DNA of 64,000 nt, taken from contig NZ_JAQIFT010000012.1 of the NCBI RefSeq assembly GCF_027857615.1, forward strand, positions 1 to 64,000. The letters are read 5' to 3'. Below, in pieces: positions 26,959 to 35,381 of this stretch. Source of the stretch: Holtiella tumoricola (GTDB lineage Bacteria; Bacillota; Clostridia; Lachnospirales; Cellulosilyticaceae). Within the stretch, counting starts at the first letter, position 1. The number at the start of each line of letters is the position of its first letter. Made by a program: the position numbers and the translations under genes. The notes beneath the pieces are model-generated. The model was not told the origin of the DNA and searched no databases. It saw only the letters and a list, made by a program, of their open reading frames with translations.

Positions 26959-27927
26959 ATGGATTGGCTTACAGCAATTAAAGATAAGGTATTAGAAGGT
27001 TACAAAGTAACAAAAGATGAAGCAATGAAGCTCATGCAGTATCCTCAACCTATACTGAGTCAGTATGCAGATGAAATTAGATTAAAGCATTGTGGGAACA
27101 GTTTTGATATGTGTGCGATTATTAATGGGAAAAGTGGAGCTTGTTCACAAGACTGTAAGTACTGTGCTCAATCAGCTCACTATAAGGGAATAGCAGAGGT
27201 ATATCCTCTACAAGAGGCAGCTACATTTTTAAGAGATGCTAAAGAACATAAGGATGAAGGTGTACTTCGTTATTCCATTGTGACTTCAGGTAAACGTTTA
27301 AATCAAAAAGATATGGAAGCTATTATTCCTATATATGAACAAATACATACAAAAGTGGGGATTTCACTTTGCGCTTCTCATGGACTTTTAGGAGAAGAGG
27401 ACATGAAGAAGTTAAAGGCAAGTGGTGTAAGGCGTTATCATAATAACTTAGAAACTTCTAGACGCTATTTTCCTTTTATTTGTTCAACACATACATACGA
27501 GGATAAACTAGAGACATTACAAGCAGCCAAAAGAGTGGGATTGGAAGTGTGTAGCGGAGGCTTATTTGGAATGGGAGAAACTTTAGAAGATCGTATAGAT
27601 ATGGCATTTGACTTAAGGGCATTAGAAGTAAAGTCTATTCCTATTAATGTTCTTGTTCCAATTCCAGGTACACCGTTAGAAGGAATCAGGCCTATTGCAG
27701 AAGAAGAAGTTTTAAAAACCATAGCCATCTATCGATTTATTCATCCAGATGCTAAAATCCGTTTAGCTGGAGGTAGAAGTCAGTTAACTGATGCAGGTAG
27801 GTATGCTTTTAAAGGTGGTGCCAATGCCACGATTAGTGGAAACTTACTTACGACATGTGGTAATACCATTCAAGATGACTTTAAACTATTAGAAGGCTTA
27901 GAGTATGAGGTGAAGTTAGATGAGTAA
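26959..27927 (+). CDS. bioB: Biotin synthase
   Basis: Radical SAM enzyme inserting sulfur into dethiobiotin, 322 residues. The SAM cluster motif CSQDCKYCAQS (about 61-71) is intact. The second [2Fe-2S] cluster ligands fit the Cys in GISLCASHG, VCSGGLFGMGE and the conserved Arg in IRLAGGRSQL. AGGAGGTCAG precedes the ATG. The end overlaps bioD by eight bases. Confidence 0.95.
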   Translation: MDWLTAIKDKVLEGYKVTKDEAMKLMQYPQPILSQYADEIRLKHCGNSFDMCAIINGKSGACSQDCKYCAQSAHYKGIAEVYPLQEAATFLRDAKEHKDEGVLRYSIVTSGKRLNQKDMEAIIPIYEQIHTKVGISLCASHGLLGEEDMKKLKASGVRRYHNNLETSRRYFPFICSTHTYEDKLETLQAAKRVGLEVCSGGLFGMGETLEDRIDMAFDLRALEVKSIPINVLVPIPGTPLEGIRPIAEEEVLKTIAIYRFIHPDAKIRLAGGRSQLTDAGRYAFKGGANATISGNLLTTCGNTIQDDFKLLEGLEYEVKLDE

Positions 27928-28612
27928 AGGAATATTTATTACAGCAACAGATACCGATGCGGGAAAGACTTTTGTAACCAGTCTTATAGTAGAGGCACTT
28001 AGAAAACAGGGTATCCAAGCAGGATATTATAAGGCAGCTTTAAGTGGTGGTTATTATGAGGGCGATAAACTTATACCAGGTGATGCAAAGGAAGTTTTGA
28101 CAAGAGCAGGTATAGAGGAAGAATATGATAAATGTGTTTCCTATACTTTTGAAACAGCAGTTTCTCCTCATCTTGCTTCACAAATAGAAGGAAGACCTAT
28201 TAAACTTCATAAGATCAAAAGAGATTATGAGGCGCTCTCTAAAAGATATGAGTATATTACTGTTGAAGGAAGTGGCGGTATTATTTGTCCTATTCAAGTA
28301 AGTGATACAGAAGTGATTTTGTTAGAAGATATTATAAAGTTATTAGAACTTCCAGTGGTGATTGTAGCACGTGCAGGACTTGGAACAATCAATCATACCA
28401 TACTAACAGTTGCTTATATCAGACAATTAGGAATACCTATTAAAGGGATTATTCTTAATGAGTATGAAATAGGAAATAGATTACATGAGGATAATAGGCA
28501 AATGATAGAACGTCTAAGTAAAGTGGAGGTTATAGCAACTATTCCAAGAATGAAATGCAAAGAGAAGCAAGTTGAGTTAGATATAGAGAAGCTTGTTGAA
28601 CTATATAGTTAG
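27920..28612 (+). CDS. bioD: Dethiobiotin synthetase
   Basis: ATP-dependent carboxylase closing the ureido ring, 230 residues. P-loop TATDTDAGKTFVTSL (about 7-21), then the catalytic lysine region YYKAALSGG, SPHLASQIEG, and VEGSGGI near 113-119. Start lies inside the end of bioB with GAGGTGAAG upstream, so translation is coupled. Confidence 0.93.
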   Translation: MSKGIFITATDTDAGKTFVTSLIVEALRKQGIQAGYYKAALSGGYYEGDKLIPGDAKEVLTRAGIEEEYDKCVSYTFETAVSPHLASQIEGRPIKLHKIKRDYEALSKRYEYITVEGSGGIICPIQVSDTEVILLEDIIKLLELPVVIVARAGLGTINHTILTVAYIRQLGIPIKGIILNEYEIGNRLHEDNRQMIERLSKVEVIATIPRMKCKEKQVELDIEKLVELYS

Positions 28613-28692
28613 CTAGATGAGCTCATGCTAATAAACTCATTTAAATAAAAAAATGAATAGGTATTAATGAAATGGCAAGAGGTGAAGAGGTA

Positions 28693-30057
28693 ATGGATTA
28701 TATAGAAAAGGATTTAGAATATATATGGCATCCTTGTTCTCAGATGAAAGACTATGAAAGCTTTAAGCCTATAGTGATAGAAAAAGGAAAGGGGCTTAGA
28801 CTTTATGATACAGACGGTAATGTATATCTAGATGCAGTAAGTTCTTGGTGGTGTAATTTATTTGGACATTCAAATCCTAAAATCAATGCTGCACTTTGCA
28901 AACAAGTAGAAAGTTTAGAGCATGTGATTTTTGCTAATTTTACACATAAGCCTGTCATTGAACTGTGTGACAGGTTGCATAAAGTATTGCCTAAAGGGCT
29001 AGATAAGTTTTTCTTTACGGATAATGGTTCCGCTGCTGTAGAGGCGGCACTTAAAATGAGTTTCCATTATCATGCACAAATAGGGCAGTCTAATAAGAAA
29101 CGTTTTATGGCTTTGACAGATGCTTATCACGGTGAGACCATAGGTGCATTATCAGTGGGAGATTTAGACATTTATACAGAAGTTTATAAGCCACTTATGA
29201 TAGATGTAACAAGAGTACAAGGACCAGATTGTTATCGCTGTCCATATGGAAAGTGTAGAGAGAATTGTCAAGCAGAATGCTTTGAGAAAGTAGAAAAGGA
29301 ATTAAAGATTTATGGACAAGAAGTATCAGCTTTTATTATAGAACCTTTGGTGCAAGCAGCAGCAGGGATGAAAATATATCCAGCTATTTATCTGAAGAAG
29401 CTAAGAGAAGCATGTGACCAGTATGACATCCACTTAATAGCAGATGAAATAGCTGTTGGATTTGGGCGTACAGGGAAAATGTTTGCTTGTGAACATGCAG
29501 GTATAAGCCCAGATATGATTTGTCTATCTAAAGGTTTGACCGGTGGATATATGCCGATGGCTTTAGTAGCCACTACGAATAAAGTATATGACGCCTTTTA
29601 TGCAGATTATTTAGAGGGGAAATCTTTTATGCATAGCCATACTTATAGTGGCAATCCTCTAGGTGCAAGTTGCGCACTTGCAGTACTAAATATTTTTGAA
29701 GACGAAAAAATACTAGAAGGATTACCAAGTAGAAATGCTTTATTTCATAAGAAAGTAGAGGATGCACTAGGAGATTTACCTTACGTAGGTGAGATCCGTC
29801 ATATTGGTTTTATTAATGGCATTGAGCTTGTACGAGATAAAAGGACAAAGGAGCCATTTTCAAGTGAGTTAAGAATAGGATATGAGATTTATAAAATAGC
29901 AGTGTCAAAAGGATTATTACTACGTCCATTAGGCAATGTACTCTATTTTAATCCACCTCTTAGTATGACAGAAGAAGAAATGGATGAGATGATTGCAATT
30001 TGCAAAGCAAGTATAGAAACCTATTTTAATGGAGTAATTAACAAATCTAAGTTTTGA
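28693..30057 (+). CDS. bioA: DAPA aminotransferase
   Basis: PLP-dependent adenosylmethionine-8-amino-7-oxononanoate aminotransferase, about 454 residues. WHPCSQMKDYE near the start and WWCNLFGHSNP, GSAAVEAALKMS, ADEIAVGFGRTG, and LSKGLTGGYMP with the Schiff-base lysine are all typical of BioA. An ATG 21 bases upstream (28672) is also in frame, but the AGAGGTGAAGAGG site favours 28693. It follows bioD after about 80 bases. No bioF, bioC, bioH or bioW was found beside it. Confidence 0.92.
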   Translation: MDYIEKDLEYIWHPCSQMKDYESFKPIVIEKGKGLRLYDTDGNVYLDAVSSWWCNLFGHSNPKINAALCKQVESLEHVIFANFTHKPVIELCDRLHKVLPKGLDKFFFTDNGSAAVEAALKMSFHYHAQIGQSNKKRFMALTDAYHGETIGALSVGDLDIYTEVYKPLMIDVTRVQGPDCYRCPYGKCRENCQAECFEKVEKELKIYGQEVSAFIIEPLVQAAAGMKIYPAIYLKKLREACDQYDIHLIADEIAVGFGRTGKMFACEHAGISPDMICLSKGLTGGYMPMALVATTNKVYDAFYADYLEGKSFMHSHTYSGNPLGASCALAVLNIFEDEKILEGLPSRNALFHKKVEDALGDLPYVGEIRHIGFINGIELVRDKRTKEPFSSELRIGYEIYKIAVSKGLLLRPLGNVLYFNPPLSMTEEEMDEMIAICKASIETYFNGVINKSKF

Positions 30058-30139
30058 TTTTAAAATGAGTTTCTTCATTATATAAGATATATATTAGGTA
30101 TTTATAATAAGTATATTTTTGATTGATAGCAAAATATTA

Positions 30140-30168
30140 TTGACTTGTCTAAAAAACGTTTATATAAT
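30140..30168 (+). promoter_or_regulatory. Promoter of the structured leader
   Basis: TTGACT (30140-30145) and TATAAT (30163-30168) with exactly 17 bases between. It fires a transcript with a leader of nearly 400 nt before the SGNH gene. Confidence 0.7.
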
Positions 30169-30174
30169 TAAATT

Positions 30175-30531
30175 GTAAAAAGAATTGCTATCAATTCTTT
30201 AACTATATAATAGTAAAAGTGGCTATTATATAGCACTAACGATTAAGCTACATTCTATAAGATTATAGACATGACTAGTTTTATACTTAATGTAATCCAT
30301 AAGTGTAGGGTGCCTAAATTGAAACCTTGCAGTGTATAATAAAAAGAGGGATGCTTTTTTCACTAAGAGAGGAATTAGGTGAAGGACTGCTGTACCTGGT
30401 AAGCAAAGTATAGTATTAGGAAGGTTTTATAAAGGAGAATATAGCGTAGTAGTAGCTCAATGGGCACTACAAAGAAGCTAATTTAAGTTTGTCTATGTGT
30501 TTTAAGGGGGGACAACTTAAATTAGCTTTTT
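30175..30531 (+). ncRNA. Long structured leader RNA of unassigned class
   Basis: The 500 bases between bioA and the SGNH gene hold a strong promoter, several hairpins and a terminator. Hairpins seen: AAAGAATTG/CAATTCTTT just after the start, CTATATAATAG/CTATTATATAG (30200-30235), TTCACTAA/TTAGGTGAA near 30358-30382, and GTAGT/ACTAC near 30450-30470. The layout (promoter, structured RNA, terminator, gene) is that of a riboswitch or attenuator. I could not match it to a known class; weak likeness to TPP and cobalamin elements was not convincing. Confidence 0.5.
30475..30531 (+). terminator. Terminator inside the leader
   Basis: AAGCTAATTTAAGTTTGTC (30475-30493) pairs with GACAACTTAAATTAGCTT (30511-30528) apart from one small bulge, followed by TTTTTC. 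It precedes the SGNH gene by 30 bases, so read-through is required for its expression from the upstream promoter. Confidence 0.8.
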
Positions 30532-30561
30532 CTATATATAAATGTACAAGGAGAAGGTTGC

Positions 30562-31920
30562 ATGGACTTATTTAATCTAGAGAGTGGTAACACATGGGTA
30601 TTTACAGGAGGAATAAATGTACAAGGAGGATGGCATCAAACACAAGGCGCTAGAAATTTCATTGGACATTTTGAAGAACATATTAGATGGGAAAAGCGAG
30701 ATAATGACCACGTTGGGACAAGAGAACGTTATACAATCAATACTGCTCAAGCAGGTCAAAATATAAAATCAATCAATGAGAAATTTGATACATTAGTAAG
30801 TATGTATCAACCTAAGGCAGTAGCCTTTTTAGCAGGGCCAGAAGATTATCACGGTAAATTTGAAACGGTGAGTATGTTTGAAGAAGCACTCAAAATATTT
30901 GTAGAAAAAGTAAAACAAATAGGTGCTGTAGTTATACTGCAGACTCCTGTACCTGCAAAAGAAGATGATCTTAATCAGCAAGCTCACAAGTGTGCTCAGG
31001 TAATGATAGAGATGGCAAAAGAAGATCATATGATTATACTAATAGATCATTATAATCAATGTGTGACCAAAGGGAAAAGTTATAGTAAAGGTGAATTAGA
31101 TACACTCGGACATTTAGAGATAGGCTACCAATTGATGCAGGGAACTATTGGTGATGTAACAACTTTTGCATTAGATGAAGTAGTGGAGACATATCAGAAG
31201 GGGCAAAGTACGCTAGAGGAAAATCCATATGCTTGCTCTATCAAGTCACTTATTCAAAGAGATAAAGATCAACCATTACGTTGGTTATTTATAGGAGATA
31301 GTATTACACATGGTGCCTTACATACACATGGGTATGCAAGTTTTCCTCAGCTCTTTGAGCAATTTTTGAAAGATGAGTATGGAAGAGTGGGCGATGTGGT
31401 TATTAACACAGCTGTATCAGGTGCTACAACAAAAGACCAACTTGAAAACTATAAAGCACGATTTGAGACGTACAAAAAGTATGTAGATGTGGTCTTTATT
31501 ATGTTTGGAACCAATGATTGTGTAAGTGACGTGAGTTTAGAAGACTTTAGAAAAAATCTTTATAAAATAGTAAAAGATATTAAAGAAGTTGGGGCTATCC
31601 CTGTGCTCCGTGCACCTAATCCTTGTTTAGATGCACCAAGTGAAAGAGGTATAAGACTTATTCCATATGTAGAAGCCATAAAAGAATGTGCAAAAGAAAA
31701 TGAAATTATACTGATTAATCATTATGATGAATGGATGCAAATGGGCCAAGTTCATCTGGCAATGATTAAACGCGGTGGTTGGATTGCAGCTGGGGATGAA
31801 TCCTGTATTCACCCAGGGGCAGCAGGACATCTTAATATGTTTCATGGAGCAGTTAAGACACTGGGCTTATGGAATGAAAAATCTCAAATGCTACAGTTGG
31901 CTTATAAGTTAAAAGTATAA
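30562..31920 (+). CDS. Tandem SGNH/GDSL hydrolase-like protein
   Basis: Protein of 452 residues made of two SGNH (GDSL-type esterase) domains. The C-terminal domain (about 238-445) looks active: GDS with catalytic S247, a Gly block (AVSGA), FGTNDC as the Asn block, and a terminal CIHPGAAGH with the Asp/His pair. The N-terminal domain (about 10-210) has the same order but GGI (16-18) where GDS should be, and FLAGPED for GTND, so it has lost the nucleophile. No signal peptide: cytoplasmic. Strong RBS AAGGAGAAGG. Probably deacylates a sugar or lipid; the substrate is unknown. Controlled by the terminator-bearing leader. Confidence 0.78.
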   Translation: MDLFNLESGNTWVFTGGINVQGGWHQTQGARNFIGHFEEHIRWEKRDNDHVGTRERYTINTAQAGQNIKSINEKFDTLVSMYQPKAVAFLAGPEDYHGKFETVSMFEEALKIFVEKVKQIGAVVILQTPVPAKEDDLNQQAHKCAQVMIEMAKEDHMIILIDHYNQCVTKGKSYSKGELDTLGHLEIGYQLMQGTIGDVTTFALDEVVETYQKGQSTLEENPYACSIKSLIQRDKDQPLRWLFIGDSITHGALHTHGYASFPQLFEQFLKDEYGRVGDVVINTAVSGATTKDQLENYKARFETYKKYVDVVFIMFGTNDCVSDVSLEDFRKNLYKIVKDIKEVGAIPVLRAPNPCLDAPSERGIRLIPYVEAIKECAKENEIILINHYDEWMQMGQVHLAMIKRGGWIAAGDESCIHPGAAGHLNMFHGAVKTLGLWNEKSQMLQLAYKLKV

Positions 31921-31951
31921 TAAGTACATAATTACTTAGAAGTATTAGATA

Positions 31952-31990
31952 TAAGAAAAGCTACTGCATTAAATGCAGTAGCTTTTCTTA
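31952..31990. terminator. Bidirectional terminator after the SGNH gene
   Basis: Perfect 18-base arms beginning TAAGAAAAGCTACTGC, loop TAA, T-rich on both sides. It overlaps the stop codon of the converging minus-strand gene. Confidence 0.85.
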
Positions 31991-32329
31991 TTTATTTTCT
32001 TCTTCAAAGTCTACATCAATAATAGGTTTTCCATCAGGCGTCGTTTTAGGTTTAGAAGTTTGTGCATGCTCACGAGAGAAGTTTACATGAATACCTAGTT
32101 TTTCACGCCAGCTTTTTGGGATAAGGAGTGAAAGAAGTCCTATAATAATAGCAATACCTGCTATACCTAATGCGATTGTAATGATGACACCAACAATAGA
32201 AAATACCCCTGCTAAAATAACACCTACAAGTGCAAGGATAGGGATTGCAATGACGATTGCAAGAATGGCAGCCCATATTCCATTGATGGACTTAGTGCCT
32301 ATTTGAACATGAAAGTCAGATAGTTTCAT
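31988..32329 (-). CDS. Small membrane protein, unknown
   Basis: Hypothetical protein of 113 residues. A short polar start is followed by two long Ile/Val/Ala/Gly-rich membrane stretches (about residues 17-70), a basic loop KSWREKLG, and a polar, acidic tail ending DVDFEEENK. Start set at the ATG after AGGAGG; an upstream in-frame codon would place the RBS inside the gene. Not part of an operon. I recognise no family. Confidence 0.65.
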   Translation of the reverse strand: MKLSDFHVQIGTKSINGIWAAILAIVIAIPILALVGVILAGVFSIVGVIITIALGIAGIAIIIGLLSLLIPKSWREKLGIHVNFSREHAQTSKPKTTPDGKPIIDVDFEEENK

Positions 32330-32506
32330 AAAGTACCTCCTGGCTTTTCGCCTCATTTGTTAATATGTCTTAGTATACCATATAGTTTATAAAAAGCACT
32401 ATTTATTAACAAAAATTAATGTTTAATATATGAAAATAGAGTTGAATTTAGAATTTTTACATAATAGAATAAAAAAGTATAGTACAATCTAGAAAAGGAA
32501 GGTGAA

Positions 32507-33934
32507 ATGATGAAAGTAGAAATGAGCCCTTATTTAAAACAGGTTAAGCCTTATTTGATAAGTTTATTAAATAAGTTATTAGAAGTTTACCCATATGCTT
32601 CTATTTTAGGGACAGATGCTAAAGGGAAAAGTTATCGCGTATCACGTGCAGGGACCAATATTGGAAATGGCATGTTTGATGAAAGAGGCTTTGTTGCTAA
32701 AGTTTATAATGGTATAGGCTATAGTGAGTATGTTTTTAATGAAATAGATGCAAATAGTATAGATGAACTTTTAAACCAAATTATGAAAGTAAATAAGTTG
32801 CCGGAGGATTTGAGTGATAATCTTACCGAAGGACAATATGAAAAGCTTGAAGAAGAAAGCTGTACTTTCTCTAAAGCAAAAGAAATAGACCAACATCCAC
32901 GCAGCTTAGGGGATGAAAAAATCATAGAGATATTAACAGCATTACATTCTAAAGGAAAATCTTTAGATGAGAGAGTTGTTGATTTTCGTGCAGATTTTGA
33001 ATACCTAGAAATTAGTAAATGCTTTTTATCTAATAATAAAGATTTGGAGCAAAGCCTGATGTGGTCAACGGGTGCATTAATGTGTATGAGCGATGATGGT
33101 AACAAAAATAACTATCATTATAAAGGCTTCTCAGGGGCTTGTGGAAGTGAGCTATTAAATGAAATGGATAGCTCGGTAGAAGAAATTGTACAAATAGCTT
33201 GTGAACTTCTACATAGTGAAAAAATGATACCAGGTACATATGATGTGATTTGTGCACCGGATGTATCAGGTCTTATTGCACATGAAGCTTTTGGACATGG
33301 TGTAGAGATGGATATGTTTGTTAAAGACCGTGCCCTTGCAAAAGAATACATTGATGAATATGTGGCTTCCCCTCTTGTTACAATGCATGATGGGGCAGTT
33401 GGTGTAGAAAATACAGGTTCTTATTTCTTTGATGATGAAGGCACACTTGCCCAAGATATTGTTATTATCGATAAAGGGATCTTAAAACAAGGTATTAGTG
33501 ACAGATTAACTTCTATGAAATTAGGTACTATACCAACAGGCAATGGTAGACGTGAAAGCTATGAAAGAAAAGCGTATACACGTATGACTAATACCTATTT
33601 TAAACCAGGAGATTCTAGTTTAGAGGAAATGATTGCTTCCATTCAAGATGGCTATCTACTTGATGCAAGTGCTAGTGGTATGGAAGACCCTAAAAACTGG
33701 GGAATCCAATGTATGGTAAGTATTGCAAGAGAAATTAAAGATGGTAAGTTAACAGGTAAAATCTTTTCACCAGTTGTATTAACAGGATATGTACCAGATT
33801 TATTAAAATCGATTTCTATGGTATCTAAGGATCTACAATTAGTAGGTACAGGTGCTTGTGGTAAAGGCTATAAAGAATGGGTCAAAGTATCTACTGGTGG
33901 TCCATATATTAAAACACGAGTAAGATTAGGATAA
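32507..33934 (+). CDS. tldD: Metallopeptidase TldD
   Basis: Catalytic subunit of the TldD/TldE protease, 475 residues. The zinc motif HEAFGHG (HExxxH form, about residue 261) and nearby GVEMDMF are conserved, as is the late SGGPYIKTRVRLG end. In other bacteria the heterodimer clips leader peptides of modified microcins and degrades unfolded short peptides. Two ATGs lie side by side; the second (32510) is better spaced from GGAAGG. Adjacent to tldE, nine bases apart. No RiPP precursor was noticed nearby. Confidence 0.9.
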   Translation: MMKVEMSPYLKQVKPYLISLLNKLLEVYPYASILGTDAKGKSYRVSRAGTNIGNGMFDERGFVAKVYNGIGYSEYVFNEIDANSIDELLNQIMKVNKLPEDLSDNLTEGQYEKLEEESCTFSKAKEIDQHPRSLGDEKIIEILTALHSKGKSLDERVVDFRADFEYLEISKCFLSNNKDLEQSLMWSTGALMCMSDDGNKNNYHYKGFSGACGSELLNEMDSSVEEIVQIACELLHSEKMIPGTYDVICAPDVSGLIAHEAFGHGVEMDMFVKDRALAKEYIDEYVASPLVTMHDGAVGVENTGSYFFDDEGTLAQDIVIIDKGILKQGISDRLTSMKLGTIPTGNGRRESYERKAYTRMTNTYFKPGDSSLEEMIASIQDGYLLDASASGMEDPKNWGIQCMVSIAREIKDGKLTGKIFSPVVLTGYVPDLLKSISMVSKDLQLVGTGACGKGYKEWVKVSTGGPYIKTRVRLG

Positions 33935-33943
33935 GGGGGGAAG

Positions 33944-35221
33944 ATGATGAAAGAACAAATTTTACAAGCACTTAAAATAAATCAGATAGAGACCTATCTT
34001 ATTAATGAAGCAGAAGTAGAGTCTGTAGAGTTATTCTTTGTAAAAAAAGAACTTGATATGAGTCGCATGAAAAAAGTAACACACTATGTTGTTAATGTAT
34101 TTCGTGATTTTGAAAAAGATGGTACAAAGATGAGAGGCTCTGCAACAGCAAAGATTTATCCAAGTATGTCTTATGAAGAAGTAGATGATACACTTAAAGA
34201 TGCATATTATGCTGCTTCTTTTGTAAACAATCTTTACTATCCTTTACCTAAAGGAGAGAAAGAAGATAGGATATGTACTCAGACCTCTTTAGCAAGTTAT
34301 TCTTTAGAAGAATGTATTAGAAAGCTTACAGATGCCTTATTTAAATATGATACGCAAGAAGAAACTTTTATAAATTCAAGTGAAGTCTTCGTTGAAAAAC
34401 GTACAATACATATTTTAAATTCAGAAGGGATAGATGTATCCTATGAAAAATACTGTGCAAAAGGAGAGTTTGTCGTTCAATGTAGAGTGCCTCAAGATGT
34501 AGAGACCTATCATGATTTCTATTATGAAAACTTAGAATGTGAGGCACTTGCACTTAAAGTAAAAGGTGCACTAGAAACAACGGCATTAAGAGCACAAGCA
34601 AAAGACAATCCTCGTACAGGTAAGTACAAAGTTATATTATCAGATATCCATATAGCAACTTTGTTAGATTACTATACCTTTAAATCTGCATCTAGCATGG
34701 TTTATCCAAAGTACTCTAATTTTAAAGTAGAAGACTGTGTGCAAGGGGAAGATGTAAAAGGGGATAAGCTAAATATTATATTAAAAGCAACAGATCCCTA
34801 TAGTGGTGAAGGTATCAAAATGGTAGACCGTGTATTACTTCAAGATGGTGTTTTAAAAACTATTCATGGAGCATGTAAGTTTGCTCATTATCTAGGTATA
34901 GAGCCAACAGGGTCTTATGGTACTGTGAAAGTTGCAGAAGGTACACATACATTAGAAGAAATGAAACAAGGAACTTATTTAGAAGTCCTTAGCTTTTCCG
35001 ATTTTCAAATAGATCCTTTTACTGGAGATTTTGGTGGAGAAATGAGACTTGCTCTTTATCATGAAGGGGATAAAGTTACACCACTTACAGGTGGCTCAAT
35101 TTCAGGTAATATTCAAGAAGTACAGCATAATTTGATGCTTTCAAAGGAATGTCAAGTAAGAAAAGGTTATGAAGGTCCAGTATCTATCTGCTTAGAAGAT
35201 ATAATGGTTGCAGGAGAATAG
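33944..35221 (+). CDS. tldE: Metallopeptidase partner TldE (PmbA)
   Basis: Second subunit of the TldD/TldE protease, 425 residues, same fold but without the HExxxH motif, as expected. Family features: YPSMSYEEVDDTLKDAYYA in the first third and LEVLSFSDFQIDPFTGDFGG near the C-terminus (the DPxTGDFS-like block). Two adjacent ATGs follow a GGGGGG site; 33947 is the alternative start. Ends before a terminator. Confidence 0.9.
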   Translation: MMKEQILQALKINQIETYLINEAEVESVELFFVKKELDMSRMKKVTHYVVNVFRDFEKDGTKMRGSATAKIYPSMSYEEVDDTLKDAYYAASFVNNLYYPLPKGEKEDRICTQTSLASYSLEECIRKLTDALFKYDTQEETFINSSEVFVEKRTIHILNSEGIDVSYEKYCAKGEFVVQCRVPQDVETYHDFYYENLECEALALKVKGALETTALRAQAKDNPRTGKYKVILSDIHIATLLDYYTFKSASSMVYPKYSNFKVEDCVQGEDVKGDKLNIILKATDPYSGEGIKMVDRVLLQDGVLKTIHGACKFAHYLGIEPTGSYGTVKVAEGTHTLEEMKQGTYLEVLSFSDFQIDPFTGDFGGEMRLALYHEGDKVTPLTGGSISGNIQEVQHNLMLSKECQVRKGYEGPVSICLEDIMVAGE

Positions 35222-35233
35222 GTTAAAATAAGG

Positions 35234-35264
35234 AAGGGACTATTGACACAATAGTCTCTTTTAT
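35234..35264 (+). terminator. Terminator of tldDE
   Basis: AAGGGACTATTG, loop ACA, CAATAGTCTCTT then TTATT. One G-U pair in the stem. Confidence 0.75.
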
Positions 35265-35307
35265 TATGAAATCAGACTGAAAACATAATTTAATTATCAA
35301 TTCTAAT

Positions 35308-35336
35308 TTGAACTAGTGTTTAAAATATTATATAAT
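35308..35336 (+). promoter_or_regulatory. Promoter of the second chemoreceptor
   Basis: TTGAAC (35308-35313) and TATAAT (35331-35336) with a 17-base spacer, about 45 bases before the start codon. Confidence 0.65.
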
Positions 35337-35381
35337 ATTTATGCTACCCATAAACAAATATAAAAAGCAGGAGAACTCAAT

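Noticed and set aside
30305..30355. Possible TPP riboswitch (AGGGTGCC, then TTGAAACCT...ATAAT...AGGGA)
   Set aside because: The central CTGAGA block is absent and the order and spacing of the remaining parts do not allow the TPP fold.
30345..30440. Possible cobalamin or S-box element (AGAGAGGAATTAGGTGAAGG)
   Set aside because: Only short stretches match. The B12 box and the S-box GGCCC/GCAACC blocks are missing.
32507..35221. RiPP gene cluster because of TldD/TldE
   Set aside because: No precursor peptide, modification enzyme or exporter was found nearby; the pair is common as housekeeping protease.
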